64,000 nucleotides of DNA from Streptomyces armeniacus (GTDB lineage: Bacteria > Actinomycetota > Actinomycetes > Streptomycetales > Streptomycetaceae), in contig NZ_CP031320.1 in assembly GCF_003355155.1 (NCBI RefSeq), positions 4,021,367-4,085,366 of the forward strand. Direction: 5' to 3'. This document shows, piece after piece, positions 1-10,664 of the stretch. The position numbers were made by a program, and so were the translations under genes. Each line of letters begins with the position of its first letter. Within the stretch, counting starts at the first letter, position 1. The notes under the pieces are model-generated. The model did not search any database. It had not been told where the DNA came from and saw only the letters and a program-made list of their open reading frames with translations.

Positions 1-2
1 TC

Positions 3-1463
3 ACACTGCGGCGGCGTACGGGCGGGGGCGACGCGGGCTGGCATCTGAAGCTGCCCGTCGAGCCCGGCGTACGGGACGAGATCCGGGAGCCGCTGGGCGA
101 CGAGCAGGCGGACGCCGAGGAGGCCGGTGCCGAGGCCGCGGACGCCGCGACCGCTGCCGCCGGAGTGCCGCCCGCTCTCGCCGCGCTCGTACGCTCCCGG
201 GTGCGGGACCGTCCGCACATACCCGTGATGCGGCTCCGCTCCGAGCGGCGCGTGCTGCATCTGCTGGACGACGCGGGCGGGTTGCTCGCCGAGGTGGCCG
301 TGGACCGCGTGCACGCCCAGCGGCTGCCGGAGGGCGGCACGGCCGACTGGACCGAGATCGAGACGGAGTTGGGCGAGGCGGGCGCGGGCGCGCCCCGGCT
401 GCTGGACCGGATCGAGAAGCGGCTGACCGCGGTGGGCCTGCGGCGCACCTCGGCGGCCTCGAAGCTGGAGCGTGCGCTGGCGTCGACCGGCGAACCGGAC
501 AGCGACGAGGCACCCGTGCCCGACGGGTCGCCCGGACCGACCGCCGGCGAGCACGTGCTGCACTACGTACGCGCCCAGCGCGACGCGCTCGTGGCGCTCG
601 ACCCCGCCGTACGCCGCGGCGTGCCCGACTCCGTGCACCGCATGCGCGTCGCCACCCGGCGGCTGCGCAGCTGCTTGCGCTCCTACCGGCAGGTGCTCGA
701 CCCGGCCGTCACCGACCCGATGCGCGACGAACTGAAGTGGCTCGCCGCCGAGTTGGGCATCGACCGGGACCAGGAGGTGCTCACCGCGCGTCTGACCCGG
801 CGGCTCGCCGAGCTGCCGGACGGACTCCAGCCCGGCCCCGTACGGCTGGCGCCCGTACGCGCCCGCCTGCACGCGTACGCCGCCACGCGCCGCGTCCCCG
901 CGACGCACGGCGCCGCGAAACACGCCCTCGCCTCGCACAGGACCGGTGCCACGCTCACCGCCACCCTGGACAGCGCCCGCCATCTCGCGCTGCTGGACGC
1001 CCTCGACGCCCTCCTGCGCGAACACCCCCTGCGGCGCAAGGCGGCCGCCCCCGCGGAGGAGGTCACCGCCTCGGCGGTCACCCGCGACTTCGACCGGCTC
1101 GCCGCCCGCGTCGGGCACGCCCTCGCCGTATCCGCCGGGCCCGAGCGCGATCTGGCGCTGCACGAGGCGCGCAAGGCGGCGAAGCGCGCCCGGTACGCGG
1201 CGGAGGCCGCGTGTCCCGCGCTCGGCAAGCGGGCGCGGCGGCAGGCGAAGCGGATGACCGAGGTGCAGGAGCTGCTGGGCGAGCACCAGGACAGCGTCGT
1301 CGCGCGCGACGCCCTGGCGGACATGGCGCGGGAGGCGCACGCGGCGGGGGAGGAGTCGTTCACGTACGGGCTGCTGTACGAGCGTGAGCGCGCCCGCGCC
1401 GCCGAGTGCGAGCGCGAGCTGCCCGGCCTGTGGCGGTCGGTCGCGGCGGCGTCCCCGCTCTGA
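3..1463 (+). CDS. CYTH and CHAD domain protein (5' end cut by window)
   Basis: The frame is open from the left edge, so the start lies outside; 486 codons remain. The first residues (TLRRR, then GWHLKLP) fit the triphosphate-binding tunnel of a CYTH domain. From about base 540 the CHAD helical domain follows, with its basic signature HRMRVATRRLR at 635-670 and a second His/Lys/Arg helix (HEARKAAKRARYAAEA) near 1161-1208. CYTH domains bind triphosphates with a metal, and CHAD domains bind inorganic polyphosphate in other bacteria, so a cytoplasmic polyphosphate-related role is likely; the reaction is unknown. An Ala/Asp/Glu-rich linker sits near 100-165. The gene stops 143 bases before the next one and shows no terminator hairpin that I can see. 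Confidence 0.85.
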   Translation, partial: TLRRRTGGGDAGWHLKLPVEPGVRDEIREPLGDEQADAEEAGAEAADAATAAAGVPPALAALVRSRVRDRPHIPVMRLRSERRVLHLLDDAGGLLAEVAVDRVHAQRLPEGGTADWTEIETELGEAGAGAPRLLDRIEKRLTAVGLRRTSAASKLERALASTGEPDSDEAPVPDGSPGPTAGEHVLHYVRAQRDALVALDPAVRRGVPDSVHRMRVATRRLRSCLRSYRQVLDPAVTDPMRDELKWLAAELGIDRDQEVLTARLTRRLAELPDGLQPGPVRLAPVRARLHAYAATRRVPATHGAAKHALASHRTGATLTATLDSARHLALLDALDALLREHPLRRKAAAPAEEVTASAVTRDFDRLAARVGHALAVSAGPERDLALHEARKAAKRARYAAEAACPALGKRARRQAKRMTEVQELLGEHQDSVVARDALADMAREAHAAGEESFTYGLLYERERARAAECERELPGLWRSVAAASPL

Positions 1464-1606
1464 GCGCCGCGGCGTCCCCGCTCTGAGCCCCGCCGCCGGG
1501 GCCGTGAGGGCGGGCCTGCGGGCGGGCGCCGGGGCCGCGTTACGCTGGATGGTCACCTCCGTACGGCAGATCCGTACGACAGACCCCTGAGCCGAGGACA
1601 CCACCC

Positions 1607-3532
<1,926 letters not shown>

Positions 3533-3634
3533 CGAGGCGGTGCGCGGCCGGTGCGCGGCCGTGCGGCCCGGTTGTGAAGCGACCGTGATGGAGTGACCGC
3601 AACCGGGCGTGAACTCCCCGGCGTCACCCCGCAC

Positions 3635-4810
3635 ATGAGCCCCGACCAGCCGCCGCACGCGCCTCCCGTTTCCCTCCGGAAGGACGGGGACGTGACGGTC
3701 GCGCCCCGTCCGGCGGCGCCGCCCGAGGCGGAGGGGTGCCTCGCGGTGGCGGTGCGGTGGCCCGTACGGGTCGTCGTGCTGCTGCTCGTCGTCCCCGTAC
3801 GGATGGCCTGGGACGCCCTCGTCGCCTGCGGCCGGGTGCTGCGGCGGGTGCTGTGGCAGCCGCTCGTACGCGGGCTGGGGTGGCTGGCGCACACGTTCGT
3901 CGCCGTGCCCGCGGGCCGGCTGTGGCGGTGGGTGCTGGCACCGGTGGGCCGCGGTGTCGGCGTGGCGCTGGTGTGGTTGGGCAAGGCCCTCTTCGTGTGG
4001 CCGTGGGTCGCGCTGTGGCGGCACGTGCTCACCCCGCTCGGACACGGGCTCCGCGCGGCGGCGCGCGGGGTCGGCGCGGCGGTGGTGTGGCTGGTGCGGT
4101 ACGGGCTGGTGGTGCCGGTGGTGGCGTTGTGGACGGGGTTCGTGTGGCTGCTGCGGGTGCTGTTCGTGTGGCCCGCGCAGTGGATGTACCGCCGACTGCT
4201 CACCCCCGCCGGGCACGGGCTGTCCTGGCTGTGGCGGACGCTGTTGGTGCTGCCCGCGGTCTGGACGTACGCGCACGTGCTCACCCCGCTCGGACACGGG
4301 CTCCGCGCGGCGGCGCGCGGGATCGGCGCGGCGGTGGTGTGGCTGGTGCGGTACGGGCTGGTGGTGCCGGTGGTGGCGTTGTGGACGGGGTTCGTGTGGC
4401 TGCTGCGGGCGCTGTTCGTGTGGCCCGCCCAGTGGACGTACCGCTGGCTGCTCACCCCGCTCGGACGCGCCCTCGCCGTCGTCGGACGGGAGATCCGGGA
4501 CGCGTTCGTGATGGCCTGGTCCGCGGCCGGGCGGATCTCGCGGGCCGTCTTCGGGTTCCTCGGTCGGCTGCTGAAGTGGATCTTCGTCGCGCCCGTCGTC
4601 CAGGTGTGGCGGCATGTAGTACGGCCCGCCGGGCGCGGGCTGCGCGATCACGTATGGCGCCCGGCGGCCGGAGCCGTACGGGAGGCGGGGCGCGCCGTGC
4701 GCGGAGCGCTCGCCGCGGCGCGCGCGTCCGCCCGTCAGACCCGCGCTGAGCTGCGGCGGGCACTGTTCGGCGCGCCCCGGAAAGAGCCGCGCGATCCCCT
4801 CTCGCGGTGA
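3635..4810 (+). CDS. Tryptophan-rich repeat protein of unknown function
   Basis: I do not recognise a named family. The 391-residue product is built from repeats around W-x-x-V/L-L-x-P-x-G-x-G (RWVLAPVGRG, RHVLTPLGHG, RRLLTPAGHG, AHVLTPLGHG, RWLLTPLGRA) separated by hydrophobic aromatic stretches such as VVWLVRYGLVVPVVALW, so it is probably membrane-embedded or membrane-associated. The tail from about residue 335 is Arg/Ala-rich and soluble. Two units are almost identical in DNA (4021-4183 and 4273-4435). The start is uncertain: ATG 3635 is used here, but a GTG at 3593 is in frame and neither has a clear ribosome site. It sits between the two radical SAM partner genes. Confidence 0.6.
   Translation: MSPDQPPHAPPVSLRKDGDVTVAPRPAAPPEAEGCLAVAVRWPVRVVVLLLVVPVRMAWDALVACGRVLRRVLWQPLVRGLGWLAHTFVAVPAGRLWRWVLAPVGRGVGVALVWLGKALFVWPWVALWRHVLTPLGHGLRAAARGVGAAVVWLVRYGLVVPVVALWTGFVWLLRVLFVWPAQWMYRRLLTPAGHGLSWLWRTLLVLPAVWTYAHVLTPLGHGLRAAARGIGAAVVWLVRYGLVVPVVALWTGFVWLLRALFVWPAQWTYRWLLTPLGRALAVVGREIRDAFVMAWSAAGRISRAVFGFLGRLLKWIFVAPVVQVWRHVVRPAGRGLRDHVWRPAAGAVREAGRAVRGALAAARASARQTRAELRRALFGAPRKEPRDPLSR
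4021..4435 (+). repeat. Near-identical intragenic duplication, 252-bp period
   Basis: Bases 4021-4183 recur at 4273-4435 with three differences that I can see (at the codon pairs GTC/ATC, GTG/GCG and CGC/CCC wobble). The offset of 252 bases is exactly 84 codons, so both copies are read in frame and encode the same aromatic membrane-like unit. Confidence 0.85.
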
Positions 4811-4923
4811 CGCGGCGTACCCTGGCCAGAAGGATGATCCGCACAACGCACCACTGAGGCGCCCTCGGCACCCGGCTGCGGAGTGCGGGATTCCGCCCCC
4901 TTTGAACGGAAACCCGTACACCA

Positions 4924-4953
4924 AGGGCGGCCGCCCCCCACGAGGGCCGCCCT
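4924..4953 (+). promoter_or_regulatory. Hairpin in the leader of the DUF2344 gene
   Basis: AGGGCGGCC (4924-4932) pairs perfectly with GGCCGCCCT (4945-4953) around a 12-base C-rich loop. It ends 18 bases before the proposed CTG start and 7 bases before the GGAGAG ribosome site. No U-tract follows, so a translational or RNA-stability role is more likely than a terminator. Confidence 0.5.
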
Positions 4954-4971
4954 GCACCAAGGAGAGAACCA

Positions 4972-5787
4972 CTGGGCAAGCGACAGCCCGAAGGCCCGCC
5001 GCCCGCACCCGCGGTGCAGCGCATCCGACTGCGCTACACCAAGCGCGGCCGCCTCCGGTTCACCAGCCATCGTGATTTTCAGCGCGCCTTCGAGAGAGCG
5101 CTGCGCCGGGCCGGGGTGCCCATGGCGTACTCGGCGGGATTCACCCCGCACCCCAAGGTCTCGTACGCGAACGCCGCCCCCACCGGCACGGGCAGCGAGG
5201 CCGAGTACCTGGAGATCGCCCTCACCGAGCACCGCGAGCCCGAACAGCTCCGCGCCCTGCTCGACGAGTGCATGCCGACCGGCCTCGACCTCATCGACGC
5301 GGTCGAGGCGCGTACACCCGACTTCGCCGACCGCCTCCAGGCCTCGGCATGGGAGCTGCGGCTGGACGGAGTGCCGCCGGAGACGGCCGAGCAGGCCGCC
5401 GCGGCGTTCCTCGCGGCCGAATCCATCGAGGTCACACGGCAGACGAAGAAGGGCATGCGCACCTTCGACGCGCGTGCCGCCGTGGCCTCGCTGGAGGCCG
5501 TGCGGGCTCCGGACGATAGGACGGGGGCGGGAGCCTGTGCGATACTGCGCCTGGTGGTACGGCACCTGACACCTGCCGTACGACCTGACGACGTCCTGTC
5601 CGGCCTCCGAGCTACGGCCGACCTGGCGCCGCCGGTCCCCGCAGCGGTGACCAGGCTGGCGCAGGGGCCGCTCGATGAGGAGACCGGCACGGTGAACGAT
5701 CCGTTCGCGCCCGACCGCGACGCAACCCCCGTTGCGACGGCGCCGAGTGGGGTCGCCCCGGAAGCAGCAGGGGCAGTCACCGCGTAG
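4972..5787 (+). CDS. TIGR03936 / DUF2344 radical SAM-associated protein
   Basis: The product (271 residues from the CTG) begins LGKRQPEGPPPAPA and then enters the conserved DUF2344 core (RIRLRYTKRGRLRFTSHRD, then SAGFTPHPKVSYANA). The family accompanies TIGR03960 radical SAM proteins and is thought to help them act on an unknown substrate; no catalytic motif is visible. I extend the start to CTG at 4972 because AAGGAGAG (4959-4966) sits 5-6 bases upstream and the extra residues look like those I remember at the N-terminus of Streptomyces relatives; the first conventional start is GTG 5014, which has no ribosome site. The last 60 residues are an acidic, Ala/Pro-rich tail. RNase E/G follows after 240 bases. 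Confidence 0.85.
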   Translation: MGKRQPEGPPPAPAVQRIRLRYTKRGRLRFTSHRDFQRAFERALRRAGVPMAYSAGFTPHPKVSYANAAPTGTGSEAEYLEIALTEHREPEQLRALLDECMPTGLDLIDAVEARTPDFADRLQASAWELRLDGVPPETAEQAAAAFLAAESIEVTRQTKKGMRTFDARAAVASLEAVRAPDDRTGAGACAILRLVVRHLTPAVRPDDVLSGLRATADLAPPVPAAVTRLAQGPLDEETGTVNDPFAPDRDATPVATAPSGVAPEAAGAVTA

Positions 5788-5945
5788 GAGCGCCGTCGAA
5801 CGCGCCGCCGCCGACGCACGCGCCAGGGAGCCACCCGGGCCGCTGTCCGGCAGGCGAGTGCACTGACCAGAAGACTTTCGCCGTAGCCGAGCCCGAAGGG
5901 ACGGAACCGGCGAGCTAGACAACAGCTCCCGTGCGGCGCCTTCGC

Positions 5946-6004
5946 CCCGGGCGCGGTCCCGCGCAGCGCGCGGACCGCGACCGGATTCAGGCGCGGCGCC
6001 CGGG
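5946..6004 (+). promoter_or_regulatory. Competing hairpins in the RNase E/G 5' leader
   Basis: GCGGTCC (5953-5959) pairs with GGACCGC (5972-5978), with extra GCGC pairing inside. CCCGGGCGC (5946-5954) can instead pair with GCGCCCGGG (5996-6004), closing the whole block. The second structure ends 10 bases before the GGGAGAA ribosome site at 6013-6019. RNase E of E. coli controls its own mRNA through 5' leader hairpins, so a similar arrangement is possible here by inference only. Confidence 0.45.
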
Positions 6005-6027
6005 AGCGTGACGGGAGAACCGCCCGC

Positions 6028-9000
6028 ATGCTCGAGCCCAACGAATCCGCACCCGCGGAGAGTACAAGTACCGAGAACAACCCCCCTGCGACACAGCCGC
6101 CGGCCGCTCCGGCGGGGAGCGCACCGCCTGCCGGAACCGCCGGGCCCGCTGGAACCGCCGGGTCCGCCGGACTCGGGGAATCCGTCGTGAGCGACGGGCC
6201 CAGCGACACCCTCCCGCCGCGCCGCCGCCGTGCGGCCTCGCGCCCGGCCGGTCCGCCGTCCGCGACAACACCGGCCGCCGACGCACCCGTGGAGGCGACG
6301 GCCGGCGCTGCCGGTACGACCACCACGGCCGGTGCGTCCGGTACGTCCGGTGACCTGCCCGGCGCGCGTGCCGCGTCGGCCGGGAACGCGCCGGAGGGCG
6401 CCTCCGCCGCGGCCGGCACGCCGGACGCCGCGGGTACGCCGGACGCCGCGGTTACGCCCGCCGCTTCCGCCGCGCAGAGCGGCACCGACGAGACGGCCGC
6501 ACCCCAGCGCCGTACGCGCCGCCGCGCCTCCGCACCCGCCGGTGCGCCGCAGCCGGGCGCGGAGACGGACAGCGGCGAGGCCGCCGCTGCCGAGGACACC
6601 CCGGCCGAGCCGGCGCGGAGCGGCCGTGCGCGCCGCCGCGCCACCGCCGCCTCCGCGGGCGCCGGGGAAGAGGCCGCCCCCGAGGTGGCGTCCCTGACCC
6701 GTACGCGGCGCCGCGCGTCGGCGCCTGCCGGTACGCCGGAGGAGGCCTCGGGGACGGGCAGCGAGAGCGCCGCCGCCGAGGCCGCGCCCGCGGCCACGAC
6801 GGAGCCGGCCGCCGAGAGCGCCGCCCAGCCCGAGCCTGCCGCCGATGAGCCGGCCGCCGCGCCGAAGGGCCGTACCCGACGCCGTACGGCCGCCAAGACC
6901 GTTGCCCCGGAAGAGGCCCCCGCCGCAGGCGCCGCAGCCGCTGCCGCTGCCGCCGGTGAGGGCCAGGACGAGGGCGAGACCGGTGGCCGTACGCGCCGCC
7001 GCTCCTCCTCCCGCAAGGCCGCCGAGACCGAGACCGCCGCCGAGACACCCGCCGCCGAGAGCGGCGCGGCCGCCGAGGAGCCCGCCGCGCCCACCCGCAA
7101 GGGCTCCGGTTCCGGTCCGGGCGCTCCCGGGTCGGGCACGAGGAGCATCCCGCCGATGGCGGTGTTCCAGGCGCCGGTGTTCACCGAGCCGATGTTCCAG
7201 ACGCCGCTGAGCGCCGCCGAGGAGGCCGCGAGCAGCGCGACCGAGGCGGAGCTGGACGACGAAGAGGACGAGCAGGAAGAGCCGGAGGCCGCCCCGGCGG
7301 CCCCCGCCCGGCGGCGCCGCCGCCGGCGCGCGGCCGACGGTGACGAGGGCCGCGACGACCGTGAGGGCGGCCGCGGCGGAGACGCGTCCGGCGCGGACGC
7401 CGACGCCGAGGCCGACGAACCGCGCGGGGGCGACGAGTCCGACGCCTCCGACGAGGACGGCGGAGACCGTCCCGCACGCCGCCGCCGCAGGGGCGGCCGG
7501 CGCCGCCGCCGCGGTGACGCCGCGGACGGCGGGGAGGACGGCGCGGACGAGTCCGCGTCCGGCTCCGACGCGTCCGCCGACGGCGCGGACCGCTCCGACG
7601 ACGGCGACGAGAACGACTCCGACGACTCCGCGGCCGGCGACTCCGGCGGTTCGAGCAGCAGCTCGCGCCGTCGCCGCCGCCGTCGCCGCCGCAGCGGCGA
7701 CTCGGACGGGGCCGCTCCGGCCGAGCAGGACGACCCGGAGCGTACGGTCGTCAAGATCCGCGAGCCGCGCAAGAAGAAGGACACCGAGCCCTCCGACGAG
7801 GTGCAGTCCATCAAGGGCTCGACCCGGCTGGAGGCCAAGAAGCAGCGCCGCCGCGAGGGCCGCGAGCAGGGCCGCAGGCGGGTGCCGATCATCACCGAGG
7901 CCGAGTTCCTGGCGCGCCGCGAGGCCGTCGAACGGGTCATGGTGGTCCGGCAGTCCGGCGACCGTACGCAGATCGGGGTGCTGGAGGACGACGTCCTCGT
8001 CGAGCACTTCGTGAACAAGGAGCAGTCGACCTCGTACGTCGGCAACGTCTACCTCGGCAAGGTGCAGAACGTCCTGCCGTCGATGGAGGCAGCCTTCGTC
8101 GACATCGGCAAGGGCCGGAACGCCGTCCTCTACGCGGGCGAGGTGAACTTCGAGGCCCTCGGCCTCGCCAACGGCCCGCGCCGCATCGAGACCGCGCTCA
8201 AGTCCGGCCAGTCCGTGCTGGTGCAGGTCACCAAGGACCCGATGGGGCACAAGGGCGCGCGGCTGACGAGCCAGGTGTCGCTGCCGGGCCGGTACCTCGT
8301 GTACGTGCCCGAGGGCTCCATGACCGGCATCAGCCGCAAGCTCCCGGACACCGAGCGGTCCCGGCTCAAGCAGATCCTCAAGAAGGTCGTGCCCGAGGAC
8401 GCGGGCGTCATCGTGCGCACCGCGGCGGAGGGCGCCAGCGAGGACGAGCTGCGCCGCGACGTGGAACGGCTGCACGCGCAGTGGGAGGACATCCAGCGCA
8501 AGGCGCAGAAGGGCAACGCCCCGACGCTGCTCTACGGTGAGCCCGACATGACCGTCCGCGTCGTCCGCGACATCTTCAACGAGGACTTCTCCAAGGTCAT
8601 CGTCAGCGGTGAGCAGGCCTGGGAGACGATCAGCGGCTACGTCTCGCACGTGGCGCCCGACCTCGTCGAGCGGCTCCAGCAGTGGACCTCCGACGTCGAC
8701 GTCTTCGCCACGTACCGCATCGACGAGCAGCTGATGAAGGCGCTGGACCGGAAGGTCTGGCTGCCCAGCGGCGGTTCGCTGGTGATCGACCGGACCGAGG
8801 CGATGGTCGTGGTCGACGTCAACACCGGCAAGTTCACCGGGCAGGGCGGCAACCTCGAGGAGACCGTCACCAGGAACAACCTGGAGGCGGCCGAGGAGAT
8901 CGTGCGCCAGCTGCGGCTGCGCGACCTCGGCGGCATCATCGTCATCGACTTCATCGACATGGTGCTGGAGTCCAACCGCGATCTCGTCCTCCGGCGGCTG

Positions 9001-10428
9001 CTGGAGAGCCTGGGCAGAGACCGTACGAAGCACCAGGTGGCGGAGGTCACCTCGCTCGGCCTGGTGCAGATGACCCGCAAGCGGGTCGGGCAGGGGCTGC
9101 TGGAGTCGTTCTCCGAGTCCTGCGTGCACTGCAACGGCCGCGGCGTGATCGTGCACATGGAGCAGCCGCAGTCCCTCGGCGGCGGCGGTGCCGGCGGCGG
9201 CCGCAAGAGCAAGCGGAAGCAGAAGGCGGCGGCGCAGGCCGCACCGCAGCCCGCGGCTGCGGGCGCGGACGGCGGACCGGACGAGGCGGAGACCGAGGCC
9301 GACACGGAGTCGGCGGCGGAGGTCGCCGCGGAGGTCGCGGAGCCGAAGGCGCTGCCGGAACCGGAGTTCGTCGCCGACGAGGACCTGTACAGCAGCGTCG
9401 CCGAGGCGGAGGCCGCGGCGGGCAGCCGCGGCGGACGTTCGCGGCGGCGGGCCGGCCGTCAGGCGGGTGCGCCCGCGGGCGAGGCGGGGGCCGACACGGC
9501 CGCCGCGCCGCAGCCGCGTACGCGCCGCCGCGCGAGCCGCAAGGCCAGCGCGCCCGCGGGTACGCCGAAGGCGGCGGACGACGCGGCGGTGACGGTCGTA
9601 CCGGCGGACGCGAACGGGTCGGGGTCCTCCGGGACTCCGGGCTCCGCGGGTGCCACGGGCTCCGAGGTGCCGGCCGCACCGGCCGCACCGGCCGTATCGG
9701 CCGTATCGGCCGTATCGGCCGCACCGGCTGTCGACACGAACGGCAACGGCGTGAGCGCGGACGAGGCGCCGGCGCGCGGCCGCAGGCGGCGGGCCACCAG
9801 GAAGGTGACCGCTCCGGCCGGTTCGCCGAAGGCGACGGACGAGGCGGCCGCGATCGTGGTCGCGCCCGAGGAGCACGCTCCGGTGTCCGCTCCGGCGGGC
9901 GACGAGCACGGGCCGGTCAAGCCCGTGCCCGAGGCGGCCCAGCCGGCCGCGCCCGCGTCGTCCGCTTCCGCGGCGCCGCCCGCGCGGCCGAGGCGCCGCG
10001 TGACGCGTACGGTCTCGGCTCCGGCGGGTTCGCCCCCGGAGGCCGACGAGGCAGCCTCGACGGTGATCACTCCGGCGCCCGGCGCCGGTGACGGCGAGGC
10101 CGGTCCGGCGGGCGACGAGGCCGCTGACTCCGCGGACTCCGGCAAGGCCGCGGGCAAGAAGGCGGCCAAGGCGTCCACCGCGAAGAAGGCGGCGAAGAAG
10201 GCGCCCGCGAAGAAGGCGGCGGCGAAGGCCACCACCAAGAAGGCGGCAGCCAAGAAGTCCACGGCCAAGAAGACGGCGAAGAAGGCGGGCGCGGACGGCG
10301 CGGACGGCGCGGACACCGCCGGCGACGCGGACACGGCGGAGCAGCCGGCCGCCGGAAAGGCGTCCCGGAAGACCGCCGCCGCCGAGGCGCAGCCCGCTCC
10401 GTCCGTCTCGGCACAGACCGGCGACTGA
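6028..10428 (+). CDS. rne: Ribonuclease E/G (RNase ES type) with long disordered ends
   Basis: At 1466 residues this is a large RNase E/G. The central catalytic part (about 625-1045) has the S1-type RNA-binding segment (YVGNVYLGKVQNVLPSMEAA, near 670), the metal-binding Asp motifs VVVDVNTGKF (about 925-935) and IVIDFIDM (about 970), and the zinc-link CVHC (1032-1035) that joins dimers in RNase E. The N-terminal 600 residues are Ala/Glu-rich with repeated RTRRRASAPAGTPE-like units and a run of about ten arginines near 550. The C-terminal 420 residues repeat RRR-ASxxAPAGxP units and end in a Lys-Ala tail (KKAAKKAPAKKAAAK) like HU/histone H1 tails. These arms probably bind RNA and other degradosome proteins. 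The start ATG has GGGAGAA upstream. Confidence 0.93.
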   Translation: MLEPNESAPAESTSTENNPPATQPPAAPAGSAPPAGTAGPAGTAGSAGLGESVVSDGPSDTLPPRRRRAASRPAGPPSATTPAADAPVEATAGAAGTTTTAGASGTSGDLPGARAASAGNAPEGASAAAGTPDAAGTPDAAVTPAASAAQSGTDETAAPQRRTRRRASAPAGAPQPGAETDSGEAAAAEDTPAEPARSGRARRRATAASAGAGEEAAPEVASLTRTRRRASAPAGTPEEASGTGSESAAAEAAPAATTEPAAESAAQPEPAADEPAAAPKGRTRRRTAAKTVAPEEAPAAGAAAAAAAAGEGQDEGETGGRTRRRSSSRKAAETETAAETPAAESGAAAEEPAAPTRKGSGSGPGAPGSGTRSIPPMAVFQAPVFTEPMFQTPLSAAEEAASSATEAELDDEEDEQEEPEAAPAAPARRRRRRRAADGDEGRDDREGGRGGDASGADADAEADEPRGGDESDASDEDGGDRPARRRRRGGRRRRRGDAADGGEDGADESASGSDASADGADRSDDGDENDSDDSAAGDSGGSSSSSRRRRRRRRRSGDSDGAAPAEQDDPERTVVKIREPRKKKDTEPSDEVQSIKGSTRLEAKKQRRREGREQGRRRVPIITEAEFLARREAVERVMVVRQSGDRTQIGVLEDDVLVEHFVNKEQSTSYVGNVYLGKVQNVLPSMEAAFVDIGKGRNAVLYAGEVNFEALGLANGPRRIETALKSGQSVLVQVTKDPMGHKGARLTSQVSLPGRYLVYVPEGSMTGISRKLPDTERSRLKQILKKVVPEDAGVIVRTAAEGASEDELRRDVERLHAQWEDIQRKAQKGNAPTLLYGEPDMTVRVVRDIFNEDFSKVIVSGEQAWETISGYVSHVAPDLVERLQQWTSDVDVFATYRIDEQLMKALDRKVWLPSGGSLVIDRTEAMVVVDVNTGKFTGQGGNLEETVTRNNLEAAEEIVRQLRLRDLGGIIVIDFIDMVLESNRDLVLRRLLESLGRDRTKHQVAEVTSLGLVQMTRKRVGQGLLESFSESCVHCNGRGVIVHMEQPQSLGGGGAGGGRKSKRKQKAAAQAAPQPAAAGADGGPDEAETEADTESAAEVAAEVAEPKALPEPEFVADEDLYSSVAEAEAAAGSRGGRSRRRAGRQAGAPAGEAGADTAAAPQPRTRRRASRKASAPAGTPKAADDAAVTVVPADANGSGSSGTPGSAGATGSEVPAAPAAPAVSAVSAVSAAPAVDTNGNGVSADEAPARGRRRRATRKVTAPAGSPKATDEAAAIVVAPEEHAPVSAPAGDEHGPVKPVPEAAQPAAPASSASAAPPARPRRRVTRTVSAPAGSPPEADEAASTVITPAPGAGDGEAGPAGDEAADSADSGKAAGKKAAKASTAKKAAKKAPAKKAAAKATTKKAAAKKSTAKKTAKKAGADGADGADTAGDADTAEQPAAGKASRKTAAAEAQPAPSVSAQTGD

Positions 10429-10450
10429 CAGCCCGTACGAGCCCGCCGCC

Positions 10451-10472
10451 CGCCGCCGGTTCTCCGGCGGCG
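10451..10472 (+). terminator. Terminator hairpin after RNase E/G
   Basis: CGCCGCCGG (10451-10459) and CCGGCGGCG (10464-10472) form a perfect 9-bp stem with a TTCT tetraloop 22 bases after the rne stop codon. As is common in Streptomyces there is no clear T-run after it. Confidence 0.6.
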
Positions 10473-10534
10473 AGCGGCGGGAACGGGGGCAGGCGGCGCG
10501 TCCGCGCGTGGCCCTGCCGCCCCCGGGGCCTGGT

Positions 10535-10564
10535 TTGACCAGCGGTGTCAAGGCCCCGTAACCT
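10535..10564 (+). promoter_or_regulatory. Promoter of rplU-rpmA
   Basis: TTGACC (10535-10540), an 18-base spacer and TAACCT (10559-10564) fit the main vegetative sigma (HrdB) consensus well. Transcription would start near 10571, giving a leader of about 178 bases before rplU. A second TTGACC at 10564-10569 has no good -10 partner. Confidence 0.6.
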
Positions 10565-10602
10565 TGACCGTCGGCGTGTCTGGACAGATGCGCCACGCTC
10601 CT

Positions 10603-10664
10603 GAGCAATTCCCTCCCAGGCGGCGCGTACGAGCAGCAGGTACGTACGCCGGGAGAGGCCGCTC
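10603..10664 (+). promoter_or_regulatory. Structured leader of rplU-rpmA
   Basis: A long stem-loop can form: GAGC 10603-10606 with GCTC 10661-10664, CTCCC 10613-10617 with GGGAG 10651-10655, GGCG 10619-10622 with CGCC 10647-10650, and GTAC 10627-10630 with GTAC 10640-10643. It lies in the 5' leader about 85 bases before the start codon. Ribosomal protein leaders often bind their own product; Firmicutes have an L21 leader RNA, but I cannot tell whether this is related. Confidence 0.5.

Noticed and set aside
10140..10290. Separate HU-like gene in the Lys/Ala stretch
   Set aside because: The stretch is in frame with RNase E/G, with no start, ribosome site or HU fold before it.
4735..10608. A 1957-codon open frame on the minus strand opposite RNase E/G
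   Set aside because: It is the antisense shadow of a very GC-rich, repeat-rich gene; its translation is Gly/Arg/Leu noise without domains, while the plus strand has a full RNase E/G.
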